Of a stretch of DNA of 64,000 nt, positions 50,215 through 62,295 are shown one piece after another. Every line of letters starts with the position of its first letter. Position 1 is the first letter of the stretch. The stretch lies in the NCBI GenBank assembly GCA_900073065.1, contig FJOG01000013.1, forward strand, positions 585,227 through 649,226, written 5' to 3'. The stretch comes from Phialocephala subalpina. Lineage: Eukaryota > Ascomycota > Leotiomycetes > Helotiales > Mollisiaceae. Made by a program: the position numbers and the translations under genes. The notes beneath the pieces are model-generated. The model saw only the letters and a list, made by a program, of their open reading frames with translations, was not told the DNA's origin and ran no database searches.

Positions 50215-51254
50215 GAATGAAGTCATCGAGATTAAAGAGACAATCGCAAAGTTAAGCCTTGCCTTTCTGGCCGATCCATTCAAACCTCCGTGTTTCAAAC
50301 CCAATTGTACTTTTCCGCTCTTCATAAGACATAGCGCTTCAATGTGACAATCTTGTGCAGATCCATTTCGCGAGGCTTACCCGAGCACGCTACTTTTACC
50401 GAGGCGATGGGTGATGCCTTAGGTAAGCAACACTCTGAAGCTTAATCTAAGTGAGCACTTATTTAATACTAACTCCCTATTTCTACATTCGAGAAATAAA
50501 AATTACAAAGCTTTTCACGGGGCGCAAACTGTATATATTATTTGCCCTCCGCCATGAGACTGATCGATTTTCCCAAACTTCGATAGGGGTTCCAAATACG
50601 ACGTTTTGATTGGTCTGTTAAGAAATGTCGCGACACGTGACGAACATCAAAACTATAACTATACTATGCTTTGATTATTAAATTAAGCCTTTTCTAAATG
50701 TTTTAATATTTGAAAATAAGTTATAACTTAATTAAATATACTTATATTCCAATTTTTGAACTAAGCCATTAATTTGTTATTGCATTATTAATGAATAAGT
50801 GGTCGTGCGTTGCAAAATCGCGATCGCAAAACCTCCCAAGTACGTTTCTGCTTGAGGCACTAGGCACTAGACGCTGGAACACCAAAATCCTACTCTCTTT
50901 ACAACTCTGCAGCTACGCCCCTCTTAAGAGGGGTCCCAGGAGGTGTCCCCCTAGTAAAATGCCATATGCTGTACTAGTAATTAATGAGGCTCTTGAGGCT
51001 CTGCAGTTAGCGACCGCATCGGAAGAACCTTATTCCGTCGCCCTGCGAGCATGAGCTGCCCTTTTCAAACCTTACTACTTCTATGCTCTCTAGCAACCTC
51101 AAATTAAGAGCTTTTGACTTGAAACTTAGAATATAAACTGATCAATAAAGTCGAAGACTTTGTAGCCGAGGCGCCCCTGCGAGGCCTGCGGAGCAACATG
51201 CGCGTCGAAGTGGAGGAAGAAAGGGGCCGTCCGCTGGCTCGCTTGTCGAGCTAA
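50215..51254. other. AT-rich tract and degraded sequence
   Basis: Positions about 50640-50790 are strongly AT-rich, with runs such as TTTTAATATTTGAAAATAAG, unlike the rest of the window. An 87-codon open frame at 50791-51054 follows with no recognised domain. Together they look like a decayed mobile element, but I cannot assign a family. Confidence 0.45.
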
Positions 51255-52286
51255 TTAGAGCGGGCAGCCCCTTTCTTTCGGAACGAGAAAAGCATGTTTT
51301 TCGAACATCCATTCATCGAAGATTTTTCCAACTCCTTGCCAGTCCCCATCCTTCGTTCCTGCTTTCTTGCGCGGAACGAACTCTACAATAAACCCACCGC
51401 CAAAATCTACAACCCAGGCGTTGAGGCTAGTATCGATGACAATGTTCCCCGGATGAACGTCACCCCACACAAGATCATGAGAATGTAACTGCTTAACGGT
51501 AGCTGTAACTTGCTGCTTCCATCTTGCATGATGTTCGGCAGCTGATGCGCTGTTTTTGTGGCTATATAAGGAGTCGCCGGTTGAGGGTATGAGGTCAAAT
51601 AGAAGACCAATCGTCATCTTAGCGTCGTCAGATACCACAATACTGTGTAGATTGGCTACTTTGATTTTATCCTGCAATCCGGCATGGCGAATACGCAAAT
51701 GCATATCAACTTCTCTGAGGAGTTGCTTCTTATCATCCGCAGGCTTGAAGAACCTGGAAGTACCGTCACTAATAATAGCTTTCTGAGGTATTTCGGACTT
51801 ATAATCGTCCCATTTTGTATCTGAAATGATTCGAAGATCCGATGCCTTCGAACGAGGGACTTCGGAGAAAGGTGGAAGGTCTCCGGACGGTATCATCAGA
51901 CGGAAAGCGTTCATAGTCCCACGATCCCGAGTGGCCTTGGGACAGAGTGATGATCCCGAAACCAAAAGCTTCAAATGATGCGTCGGTGGGTAGTAGAAGT
52001 CTTCAAAGGTGATTTCTTTGGGGACGTTCAATGTACTCTCTCGGAAGTAAGGAAGGCACGGGTCCACAATCCATTCACACAATACATCATGGTCTTCCTC
52101 ATCATCGTCATCCATGGCTTTGGCCACCATCTCGGAGTATTCTGTCACAAAACGGCTTCTTCGGATGTCTCTGTGTGAAACAGTAATGTGAAATCGCGTG
52201 GCTCGACACATGACGGTGACCCATGAGCTGTCGAGCTCGATGTGACTGTCAATGACAGTATGACTCATATTTTGGAATGAGTCCAT
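51255..52286 (-). CDS. Fungal protein-kinase-like protein
   Basis: A single exon encodes 343 residues. The N-terminal 160 residues are unfamiliar and contain an acidic stretch (DDDDEEDHD). The C-terminal half is kinase-like: a lysine-bearing strand SRFFKPADDKKQ, an acidic helix LLREVDMHLRIRH, the catalytic loop WGDVHPGNIVID in place of HRDxKxxN, and the metal motif VDFGGGF. The catalytic Asp and Asn and the DFG Asp are present. The glycine loop is poor, and the domain stops early after the DFG. Such short kinases are common in filamentous fungi near accessory genes. The substrate is unknown, and it could belong to the aminoglycoside-phosphotransferase-like group. Confidence 0.7.
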   Translation of the reverse strand: MDSFQNMSHTVIDSHIELDSSWVTVMCRATRFHITVSHRDIRRSRFVTEYSEMVAKAMDDDDEEDHDVLCEWIVDPCLPYFRESTLNVPKEITFEDFYYPPTHHLKLLVSGSSLCPKATRDRGTMNAFRLMIPSGDLPPFSEVPRSKASDLRIISDTKWDDYKSEIPQKAIISDGTSRFFKPADDKKQLLREVDMHLRIRHAGLQDKIKVANLHSIVVSDDAKMTIGLLFDLIPSTGDSLYSHKNSASAAEHHARWKQQVTATVKQLHSHDLVWGDVHPGNIVIDTSLNAWVVDFGGGFIVEFVPRKKAGTKDGDWQGVGKIFDEWMFEKHAFLVPKERGCPL

Positions 52287-53142
52287 TCCAGCAGATGAGC
52301 TCGCTTGCGAGGTTGAAGCAGGCAGTACCGAGCGGGAAAAGTAGGGGAGCTGCTGTATAATGCTTTCAGTGTCAGATGTCGAAGGATCTTAGACTTATAT
52401 GCTGCGACAATAATCAATATAGAACTCCACTAAGCAGATGATGCTTCAAACAACTTACTGGGAAGGGATCTCTTGCGCAATATGGGTGGTGCGATACTGC
52501 TTTCTCAGAGCTCCGTGTTGGTTGGGCAGGAAAAAGTTGATGCTTGGCAAGTAAGGTTACCTGGCCCTAGCGCCCCTAAGAAAAAGCTTAATTTCCCTCT
52601 CTTCAGGAACAACAGGAGACCTTCAACATCAGCATCAAATTCATCATCATTGCACCTGTACAAGCTGGTGTCTTTCGCCTTTCCCATTCCCAGGTAGATC
52701 TTGTCAGCTCGTGACATTCATGACACATCGACTGCAAATTTTTAGCTTACCACTGATTGCTCCTACGCCAAATTAAATGAGGGATTTTGTAGAAATCCCC
52801 GATATCAAATCGCTGCACTTTGAGGAATGTGAGCTGTTAACCTCCGATTTTGTTTGGATAACAGAAGTTTCCTCGTAGCTCAGAATATCAACACATGTCA
52901 AGTTAGGAAAAGCTTTAGTTATGATAGGCACGCTGTTGAAAATCTTCGCAGCGCTCTTTCCTTTTTCAAGTCTCCTGCTCGCACCTTCCAATCTCTTCTC
53001 CTTTCCGTCCTTTTTACTTCCTGCAAAACCTCAGACAACACAAATTTCACCTTGGTGATCCTCTGCTACACATTTTCGAAGGCGATCCCGCCAATTTTGG
53101 TTATATCCCTTCAATCTCCTTTATATCAGCGTTTCCCTCACC
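52287..53142. other. Divergent spacer without a supported gene
   Basis: This is upstream sequence of the kinase-like gene and of the ATPase pseudogene. Open frames of 70-130 codons overlap on both strands with no family features. Confidence 0.45.
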
Positions 53143-56100
53143 ATGGCCGAAAAGGTGGGATTCAAGTCTGCAGACCAGCAAAACGAAGAAGTCTTCCATC
53201 CAGAACCCCGACCGGGAGCAAGAATCAGACTCTGAAGCCGAGATGAAGAGTCAGGTCGACGCCGCAGATGAAGAGTCAGGTCGACGCCGCAGATCTCGGT
53301 CTCGAGACCGTCTCTCTCTACGACGAATAACCACAAACGCATCGCAGAGCTCCCATCCGATCCACAGCGAGCAGCAGACGCAGACGGTATTCAGTCGACC
53401 TTGCCACTGCACTTCTAATCACGTTCCGCACGGTCTCGTATGCCATCGAAGAAATAAAGGAAAAGGAAAAGGCTGAGGCAGTTAAGGCGAAGAAGGATGC
53501 TGCTACGGAATTCGGCGGCTTGGAATGGCACACATGGTCCGTCAGCGAGGTTGAGAACCGCCTCGAGACGTCGATTAAGCAAGGTCTATCATCGGAGCAG
53601 GTGACGAGAAAACAGAAGGAATTTGGCAAAAATGCACCCTCCAAACCACCCAGTGACCTCTTCTCTCGCTTGATAGGGTATATGTTTGGTGGGTTTGGTT
53701 CTGTACTCTTGATCGGCGGGATCTTGGTTACCATCACCTACAAGCAAGTCTTCTTCCCGGAGCCTGATGGTTTTAGAGTCCTGAGCCGTGGAAGTCAAAC
53801 GCCCTTACAAGTCCCAAGTATTCCTAGCATAATATTCCCACCAATTTCATGAATCAGATGGTGCTGACTTTGAGGCTCTGATGTTCAGACCCCTTGGCGA
53901 ACCAACTCCCGCCGTTGCTAATTTGGCACTCGCTATTGTGCTGTATGCGGTCTTCGTCATCTAAGCACTGTCCGATGACTGGCAAGATTGGTCCTCTTTA
54001 AGGTAGTTATCCTTCAATCTGTGCTTATGTCAAGTGCTGACTTCAACCAGGACAATGGCTTCAATTTCCGGCATGCTTCCAGATGACTGCTTTGTCCTTC
54101 GAGATGGCAATCGCGTTGAGTTTGTCGCCGCCGACCTCGTACCTGGTGATATCCTCTGTATCAAATCCGGTAACAAGTTGCCTGCGGATGTCCATTCATC
54201 GAAATCTCTTCTGATGCTAAGTTCGATCGATCGATCCTGACTGGCTAGTCTCAGCCGGTCCCTGGCTCTATTTATTACAAAAACAGGAACTACCTCGAGA
54301 CTCAGAACATTGGAATGCAAGGAACCCATTGCATAGCTGGCAATACTCTCGGAGTTACTGTCAGCACTGGGGACAAGACCATCTTCGGAAAGATTGCGAA
54401 GCTCACCAACACACCGAAGACCTCCATGACCACACTTCAGAAGGAGATCTTGAGATTCATTATCATCATCTGCTCGTTGATGCTCTTCTTCAACGTGGTC
54501 GTTATCATCTGTTGGGTTGCCTGGCTTCGACATGACCATCCAAGCTGGATTAGTGTCGCTGGACTGATAGTTGACATTGTCACTGTCGCGGTTGCCTTTA
54601 TTCCTGAGGTTCTACCAATTGCTCTCACGGCATCTTTGACAATCACTGCAAGCATCATGAAGAGCAACGAAGTTCTTTGCAAATCTCTGAAAACTGTTGA
54701 GACTTTGGGTGCGGTTTCGGTAATTTGCTCCGACAAGACCGGGACTTAAACTAAGGTATGCAGCGTCTCCTCGATTTTTACTCAAAAGATACTAATCACC
54801 GTCTGCAGAACCATATGTTTGTTACCGAATGCTCAGTCGCCGATAGAAAGATGACGCCAGAGATAGCGAGAGACTGGATGGTCACATCGGAAGCCGACGG
54901 CAGCAACAACGCCATCTCTCAACTTCGATCCTGTGCCGGTCTCTGCAATGCTGGAGAGTTTAATGCAGCCACCAGCCATTTGCCACTTCTATTGCGGAAA
55001 ATTACTGGAGACGCAACTGATCAAGCGGTTCTGAGACTATCTGAGAGCTTCGGCCCCGGCCACGGGTTGCAGCTCTTGTGGAAGAAAACTTTCGAACTAG
55101 CATTCAACGGCAAGAATAAGTCCATGATTCGTACGCTCGCTTTCGCCGACCCTGCGGGCTTGAATTTGGCTCTTGCTCCCTCTGAGGCAAAGAATGACCA
55201 AGACCTTCTTTTGATGATTAAAGGCGCACCGGATATGATTGTCGAGCGCTGCACATCTTACGTAGGTGAAGATGGCGAAGTGCTTCCTCTGGATTTGGCC
55301 ATGAAGGCCGTCATTGAAGATATCAAGAATCAATGGCCCAATCAAGGCAAACGAGGTATTCTTCTTGCTAGAAAGATTCTTCCGGGCCATCAGTCCGTCC
55401 ACAACCCCGTCCACAACACATTCGAGGCAGAGGTCACGCACCAGGCTGGCAGCGGCCTCACTCTCATCGGACTTGTGGGTATTGTCCACCCTCCTCGAGA
55501 TGAAATCCCAGAGGTCGTCCGTATTCTTCGACGAGCGGGTATCCGGATTTTCATGGTCACTGGCGACTTCAAACTTAGCGCTCAAGCCATTGCTATCGAG
55601 TGCGGCATCATCACTAATCCTGCAGCCATGGTCCACGACGTCACGGCGCTGTCTAGAGATCACATTATTGAGCCAGCGATTAGCAAGGGCATCAAAGACA
55701 GCGACCTCGAGAAACTAGAAGGACCGATGAAGTCAATAACCCTCAGTGGCCCGGAGCTGATCACCTTGAACGACAATCAGTGGGAACAGCTTTGCGGATA
55801 TGATGAGATCTTGTTCGCGAGAACGACTCCCGAGCAGAAGTTAAGGATTGTGAAAGGTAAGCAAACCAAGGTTCCATTCATATCTAAAATGGCGAGTTGC
55901 TAACCATTCTTAAGAGCTCCGAAAGAGTGAGAATCTCGTTGGCATGACTGGAGATGGTGTCAATGATGCTCCTTCCCTCAAAGCAGCTGATATAGGCATT
56001 GCTCTTGGAAGTGGATCAGATATCGCCATTGAAGCAGCAGACATGGTTCTACTGAACAGCTTCGGAGCCATCGTAAAAGCGGTGAAATACGGTCGTGTGG

Positions 56101-57030
56101 TTTCGATTACCTCAAGAAAACAATCATCTACCTTCTCCCTGCCGGTACCTTCTCCGAGTTCTGGCCTATCTTCACGAACGTTATCTTCGGTCTTCCCTAG
56201 ATCCTCGGCTCGTTCTTAATGATTATGATCTGTTGTCTCACGGATTGTGCTGCTGCGACAGTTCTCGCTTATGAGAAACCCCGAAGCGGATGTCCTATTG
56301 AGAAAACCGAGAAATGTCAAGACGGACAAGTTGATCGACTGGAAGCTCTTGCTACATGGATATGGCTTTCTCGGAATCCAGGAATCTCTTTGCTCATTTG
56401 CCATGGCCTATTGGTAGGCTCAACGCAAAGTTGTCCACTTCTCCGCCCTCTGGCTCAGCTATTCTCTGTCTCCACCTGGCTTGGATCCTGGATATGTCTC
56501 CAAAGTCCTCTCCGAATCTTCCTCTATATATTTTGTTGCTCTGCTTGTGATGCAATGTTAGAGCCTCAGGCTTCTCAGATGTTCATGCAAGAGGTGCATG
56601 GTGCAGGAGGCTAGTGAGGGCTGTCTTGTATATAAGGAGGGCTTACTCCTCCCCTCTCTTCCTTAGTTTCAGTAACGATCTCATTGTGCTCCCCATACCT
56701 TCTGCTCCTTGTCTCATTGAGGGATCCTGACTCCTTAACATGCAATGGTTTAGCCTGTTGACGACACGCACGAGAAGACTCTTGACTTTCCAACTACCAC
56801 CAGCATTCAACAAAGCGACTCAGAATCTCTGGATATTCCCGGCGATTCTCTTTGCTTTGGCTGTCATCTTCATATTCCTGTATATTCCAGGTCTGAATAC
56901 AGCCATAAGCTCAAGCCCGATCCCTGTCGAGTAATTATTTCTTCCTGCCAGTTGCCTTCGGCCTGTGGATGTTGCTTGCGGATGAGGCGAGAAAGGGGTG
57001 GATTAGGAAGTATCCTAAGGGTGTATTGCA
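53143..57030 (+). pseudogene. Fungal Na,K-type P-ATPase alpha subunit, decayed
   Basis: Homology runs in order: an Arg/Ser-rich N-terminus, EWHTWSVSEVENRLETSI, PLGEPTPAVANLALAIVL, actuator part FVLRDGNRVEFVAADLVPGD, TM4 region AFIPEVLPIALTASLTI, phosphorylation site SDKTGT, nucleotide-binding part KGAPDMIVERC, MVTGDFKLSAQAIAIECGI, hinge [22 protein letters not shown]5-6 and the C-terminus NKATQNLWIFPAILFAL. Introns at 54756-54808 and near 55858 are still spliceable, and one near 53743 would be GC-AG. Breaks are a 25-bp duplication and frame change near 53.25 kb, TAA at 53962, a frameshift near 54190, TAG at 54246, TAA at 54747 inside DKTGTLT, a one-base loss near 56101, TAG at 56198 and scrambled frames after 56.3 kb. 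It cannot make an active pump. Confidence 0.85.
53241..53290. repeat. Perfect 25-bp tandem duplication in the ATPase pseudogene
   Basis: The 25-bp unit at 53241-53265 is repeated exactly at 53266-53290. Because 25 is not a multiple of three, it shifts the reading frame in the region for the basic N-terminus (ESGRRRRSRSRDR). Confidence 0.95.
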
Positions 57031-57161
57031 TTTACAGCGTTGCTTTTTGCTACTTGGAATTTGATAAATCTTCCACTAAACTCTGACTCAGTATCGAAAT
57101 ATCGAAACGCTGTGGTGGATTGGGACTTTCTTAAAATTGCGCTAACATTTTAGCGACGTAA

Positions 57162-57435
57162 CAAGCCTGGGATCAAAAGTCTGTGTTTTACAGGCATTTT
57201 TCAGGGCATTTTTTAAGCGATGAAAACTAAAGTTAACGACTTTACTTAAACACTATAGAATACGCACAAATCGGAATCATTTGAGCTTATAATGCGATAC
57301 TTACAAGAGGCTAAAGTGAGTTTGCTAAGCCAATCGGAGCTATTTTAATTTCGTGGTTAAAAATCGAAATTTGGTTTCAGCGTTTATTTGTTAGCGAGAA
57401 GGCCTATAAAACACAGACTTTTGATCCCAGGCTTG
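57162..57435. mobile_element. MITE-like element with 34-bp terminal inverted repeats
   Basis: The left end begins CAAGCCTGGGATCAAAAGTC at 57162 and is mirrored at the right end, finishing at 57435. The arms match over 34 bp with one mismatch (29 perfect). TAA stands directly outside both ends (57159-57161 and 57436-57438), as expected for a 3-bp PIF/Harbinger-type target duplication. The 274-bp body is AT-rich and has no coding capacity. The gap of N begins 14 bp to the right, so a larger element cannot be excluded. Confidence 0.7.
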
Positions 57436-57449
57436 TAAGCCTTCCTCCC

Positions 57450-58068
57450 NNNNNNNNNNNNNNNNNNNNNNNNNNNNNNNNNNNNNNNNNNNNNNNNNNN
57501 NNNNNNNNNNNNNNNNNNNNNNNNNNNNNNNNNNNNNNNNNNNNNNNNNNNNNNNNNNNNNNNNNNNNNNNNNNNNNNNNNNNNNNNNNNNNNNNNNNNN
57601 NNNNNNNNNNNNNNNNNNNNNNNNNNNNNNNNNNNNNNNNNNNNNNNNNNNNNNNNNNNNNNNNNNNNNNNNNNNNNNNNNNNNNNNNNNNNNNNNNNNN
57701 NNNNNNNNNNNNNNNNNNNNNNNNNNNNNNNNNNNNNNNNNNNNNNNNNNNNNNNNNNNNNNNNNNNNNNNNNNNNNNNNNNNNNNNNNNNNNNNNNNNN
57801 NNNNNNNNNNNNNNNNNNNNNNNNNNNNNNNNNNNNNNNNNNNNNNNNNNNNNNNNNNNNNNNNNNNNNNNNNNNNNNNNNNNNNNNNNNNNNNNNNNNN
57901 NNNNNNNNNNNNNNNNNNNNNNNNNNNNNNNNNNNNNNNNNNNNNNNNNNNNNNNNNNNNNNNNNNNNNNNNNNNNNNNNNNNNNNNNNNNNNNNNNNNN
58001 NNNNNNNNNNNNNNNNNNNNNNNNNNNNNNNNNNNNNNNNNNNNNNNNNNNNNNNNNNNNNNNNNNNN
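57450..58068. other. Assembly gap (619 N)
   Basis: Undetermined bases. The gap removes the C-terminal end and left terminus of the pogo-type transposon to its right. Confidence 1.
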
Positions 58069-59710
58069 TTTCTCGATATCAGCGAACTTGGAATTTGGAC
58101 TAGTCTTTACTTTCCGCCGTTTTCTAGGCTCAAGTTGGACTACTCTAGCTTCCAATGTTTGGATCTTACGCTCTTGCTCAGCAATAATAAAGTCCTTATC
58201 GTCTAAGCCTTTAGCTATTTTCCTAAAAAGCACCCTAGCAGTTGCCGTATCGGTCTCTTCAAGTCTCGTGATCTGCCTCGATTGTTCTCGGACATCTTCA
58301 CTTTTTTGAGGGGTTTTCCAAACTCCAAATGATAAATCTTGAATCCATTCAGGTATTGCATCCTTTTCTAACGGTTGTAAAGGTTTCTCGGCCGCTTTAT
58401 TACTATTCTCAAGCAATAATCGGTTCATGAGAGGCTTCGAGATATTCGGTGGCCATAAACCTGAGGCTTTCCAACCCGCTCTGCAGTTTTCTTTTGTTAA
58501 AGCATCTACTCGAGCCTGCTTATAACATTTCAAGAAGTTTTGCTTCCCCATAGGCGTCGAGTCGTTGATAAGAGACAGCGAACTTAACCGCTTTCGATAA
58601 GCGGATTTAAGGGGGGAGAAAATAGACAAATCCAAAGGTTGGAGCACATGTGAAGTGTGCGGTGGCAAGAATAACAAGTGGATATTGTTCGAAAAGCACT
58701 CCCATATGAATTCTGTTGTTTCATGGCTCCCATGGCCATCTAATATAAGTAGACGGGGCTCTTTTGGATCACGTGGTGCCGTCTGGGGTATAAAGACAGT
58801 TTGCAACCACTTTAAAGCAGTATCGTCAGATGTCCATCCGTTATCGGTTGCAGTAAACTTCCAGCCCTTATACTCTCTTAATCCCATAGGAAACCATTGT
58901 TGTTGGACTGATTTTCCCTTGAACATAACGATCGGAAAGATGGCTCGGCCGCTCGGAGAGATACACTCAATAAATGAGGTCCAAGCCTTAGAACCTAGTT
59001 GTTTCTTTTGAATGAAACGTTTCTCAGCACTCCCAACCACTAATCCATTCTCCCCTTGGCCTTCCATGATCCCTGCTTCGTCCATATTCCATCGGTTTTC
59101 AACTTTGATTGCTTTGATCGCCGGTATCTCCAATTTTTGAAACCAAGCCTTAATAATATCAGATGTAGTACTATTAACACGCACAGAATCGATTCTGAAT
59201 TGCTTTTTGGTCTTAAGAACAGGATTCCGGCGAAGAAATCCAGCCATCCAACGTTTTCCGAGTGGTGCAGCATCGCGTCGAGAGGCCAAAATACGGCCAG
59301 CAAAAGCTTTGATCTGTGCATGTGTAGGGTTGAGCCCTAAGCTTTCTTGAACTAGTACCCAGTCTGTAAGACGTTGCTCTTGGATCGGGGCAAGCCTCTG
59401 TAAATGCGTATAGGCCTCTTTCTTAGGAAGAATGCCGAGTACTCTGTGTTGAAGAGTGCCTCTCGGTACACCCTAGTCGAGAGAGGATTTTCGCAAGGAC
59501 TTCCCATTTGCCACGTCCTTAAGTGCATATTGGACGTCAGCTTCCGTATATGAGGGCTTCATAACCAGCTCTAATAACTTGCAAAATTTGGAAGAGTTTT
59601 ATTAAAGAATAATAAAAATATTTGAGGTTAAAGTGGGTGGTGGGGTAGTGGCGGTGTGCTAAGCGAGGTGGCCCAGAACAGGGGGGGGCCCACTTCTAGG
59701 GGGTTTGACT
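58069..59710 (-). mobile_element. Fot1/pogo-family DNA transposon with broken transposase
   Basis: The transposase reads leftward from an ATG at 59560-59562. The N-terminal HTH part MKPSYTEADVQYAL and KSLRKSSLD is cut by a TAG at 59473-59475, where family members carry Trp before GVPRGTLQHR. Downstream the frame stays open: the CENP-B-type HTH (LGLNPTHAQIKAFAGRIL), GKRWMAGFLRRNP, then the DDE_1 catalytic region with Asp in RWNMDEAG, LLILDGHGSH and VLQPLDLSIF. The C-terminus runs into the gap. The right terminus is at about 59710, where AGTCAAACCCCCTAGAAGTG (minus strand) begins beside TA, the target site of this family. The element is probably inactive because of the stop. Confidence 0.85.
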
Positions 59711-59960
59711 TATAACAAGTCTGGACACCTTCCATCCCACCATATCAACCGTCCCATGAACACCAAATTTTTGTTGGACATCTCCAACGACATACCGTGC
59801 CTCTACATTGATCCCTCGGCCGCCGGTGCCACTGTTTCGACACGTTCAGGTCCTGGTGAAAGTCCCAGGTTTTCTAGTACTTTGGCGCGTCGCCTTTTAT
59901 CACACTGCGAGCGCGTCTCTGGCCCACCGCCAGCAACAACACCAACTGCGCACTGCCACT

Positions 59961-61287
59961 ATGACGCTTCCCTTTCTTCCGAAAGAGATATGGGGCCACA
60001 TCTTTTGCGCCTTGACAACAGCTGATCTCCTCAACATCTCCCTCGCCTCGAAGCCCTTGCATCAGCTGGTCGAGCCGACCCTGTACAGCGAATTCGATAA
60101 TTACTGCTCAAGATGTCAGCAATATCATTGCATGTTTCTTGCGCACTATTGCTAGCAGACCTGAACTTGCACAACTAGTTAAGCGTGCTGTTTTCCGCGT
60201 CTCTATACATCCTAACTGGTCTATACTTCCTGATCTGTCCTTCATTAAGTCGAACGAGTGGATTCGGTTGCAACATCGGATGATTGCAGCTACAGAAAAC
60301 AAGAAGTTGTGTGATTGTTGGCTTACCAAAGTCACCGAAAAGCGGTTCTGGTGGGACGCCGTCGTTGGATTCATGATCCATGCACTCTCCGACAATCTCG
60401 AGTCTCTCACTATGGCCAACTATGACTCCTTGGACGAGTACTCATATATTGGCGAAGTGTTACGACAAGCTGCGGACCGACAAGACTCCTTCAACTAACA
60501 TCACGAGCTGTCCAAGTTGAGTAAGGTTGAGATTCTGGGATCTGAGCTGGATTTCATGAAAGACTACACTTCAAACAAAATCCTTTCATATCTCAAGCTC
60601 AGATCGTTAACACACTTCATCGATCATAACATTTACCGCGTTGCCCATGGTCCACACCTTCCAACCTTGAGTATCCAGTCCATTGCGCTCACGAACTGCC
60701 AGATGACAAACGAAGAACTGAGAGACTTCCTTTGGCCCTTCAGTAATCTCAAGAGATTGAGCAGGGCAAATTCTGTATTTTCATGGTATTCCAGCAGGTA
60801 CGCAGGTATATTCAACGTTATTGGCGCTACTCCGCAGCTTCAAGGTCACCTCGAAGAACTCATCGTTGACGAGAAAGATAATAATCAGAGACCCCTACCC
60901 CAGACGTACTTGTCCAACTTCAGCCATTATACGACTTTGAGAACCATTGTAGTTGACTCGACTACTGCACTTGGCAGACCAGCTGCATATATTGGCGAGC
61001 TTTACAACGAATATAGTTATGGTCCGGAACAAGTCAATGACTTGTTGGCAATATTACCACCATCTCTAGAACGCCTCACGATCACAAAATCGCAATATTA
61101 TATTCTTGGCTGTATATCTCACATCGTCAGCTGCGAGACAACCAGTCTTCGAAAGCTCGAGCAGGTTACCTTGCATTTCGACCATTCGGCTAGGCTCAGG
61201 GGCAATTTTCTTCGAAACCTGGCGAACGAGAGCTGGAAGACTGTGGAAGAGTCTGGCGTATACCTTCAGCTTAAATTCGATGACTAG
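59961..61287 (+). pseudogene. F-box/LRR protein gene, broken paralog
   Basis: The ATG at 59961 starts an F-box-like domain (LPKEIWGHIFCALTTADLL, then LVEPTLYSEFD). After about position 60110 the homology continues in another frame (FLRTIASRPELAQLVKRAVF). The intact paralog to the right has an intron at this place, but no usable intron is found here. A TAA at 60496-60498 then interrupts the frame between DSFN and HHELSKL. The remainder (60517-61287) is a leucine-rich-repeat-like region with LTNCQMTNEELRDFLWPFSN and HLEELIVDEKD, matching the paralog. F-box proteins recruit targets to SCF ubiquitin ligases. With one frameshift and one stop this copy is probably non-functional. Confidence 0.72.
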
Positions 61288-62214
61288 GACGGGGTGGATT
61301 GGTGGATTTCGTGGAGATACCAAGGCGGTGATATGACCTTTGAGGTTGGTTGGATTTCATTTTGTTGCGTTTGGCTGCTGCGAGAGACGTTGGGCTCTGT
61401 ATTGTGAACAAAACAGCGGCCCATTGGAGGACGATCGAGTCCACGAAGGTTCCTTTTTTGTTTGCATTAAGGACATGAAAAATGCAATCATTTAAATCAA
61501 TACCTTTTGTGGCCTCGATTGCTCTTTGAGCATTCATACGAGTATAGATGTTGGCAAGGGTGATTTCATATCTGTCCTGCCATGCATGAAGTAACATCCA
61601 TGTAAGCCTGACAACTGACTAGATTAAAGACTAAACACTCCTTATTAGACAAAGATCCCAGAACAGCGCATGGTTGATGTAATTGCAGTGTCACGTGGGC
61701 TCCATTTCTTCCTCGCCTTAGCGTTTCTCGCTTGACTTTCAACCTCACTTCAACCTCATGGGCTGTCATCTTACCTATATTGCGAAATAATGCTCTTTAG
61801 ACAACCTAAATTTCCAAAGTAACATGTTCCGGGAAGAAGGCTTCGGACTCTGGAGACGAACTCCTCTGCAGCCGCTCATTTGAGACATCCACGAACAACA
61901 ACTTCCTAAAGTGGTTGGGTGCCGTGGCGCAAAAGAATGAGGGACAATCGGATGAAGAAGTTCAGCCTCAAAAAGACCTGTCGCTGATACAAGAAATGAA
62001 AGATCTAGAGATCCACACTGGTGATTCAAATCGACCTAAGATCTTCGAGCGCGTAGCTACCACCCTGCGCAGAACGGAGCGCCGCCTCCGCAATACTCGC
62101 TCGGCCCAATCAGAGCTAATAATCGACAGCAAAATCGACCTTGAGGGTCATTCACCGGAGTCCTGTTCACCGGTCCTGCAAAGTATTGCTTTAGTTTCGA
62201 ATGTTCCGCGGTGA
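61288..62214. other. Spacer between F-box paralogs with a doubtful open frame
   Basis: A plus-strand frame open from about 61810 to 62214 (NNNFLKWLGAVAQKNEG and RTERRLRNTRSAQSEL) has a charged, protein-like composition. It ends directly before the ATG of the frame leading into the next F-box gene. I recognise no family and see no clear start, so I do not call it as a gene. Confidence 0.35.
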
Positions 62215-62295
62215 ATGGAACATTATCTTGCAACAATGTTTACACACCTACAAACGATGCGCACACCCATCCACAAAACTTTACTAAGCATCACC

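Noticed and set aside
59712..59735. ACAAGTCTGG beside the pogo right end as a second MITE terminus
   Set aside because: It resembles only the first ten bases of the MITE end, is in direct not inverted orientation, and the similarity stops there.
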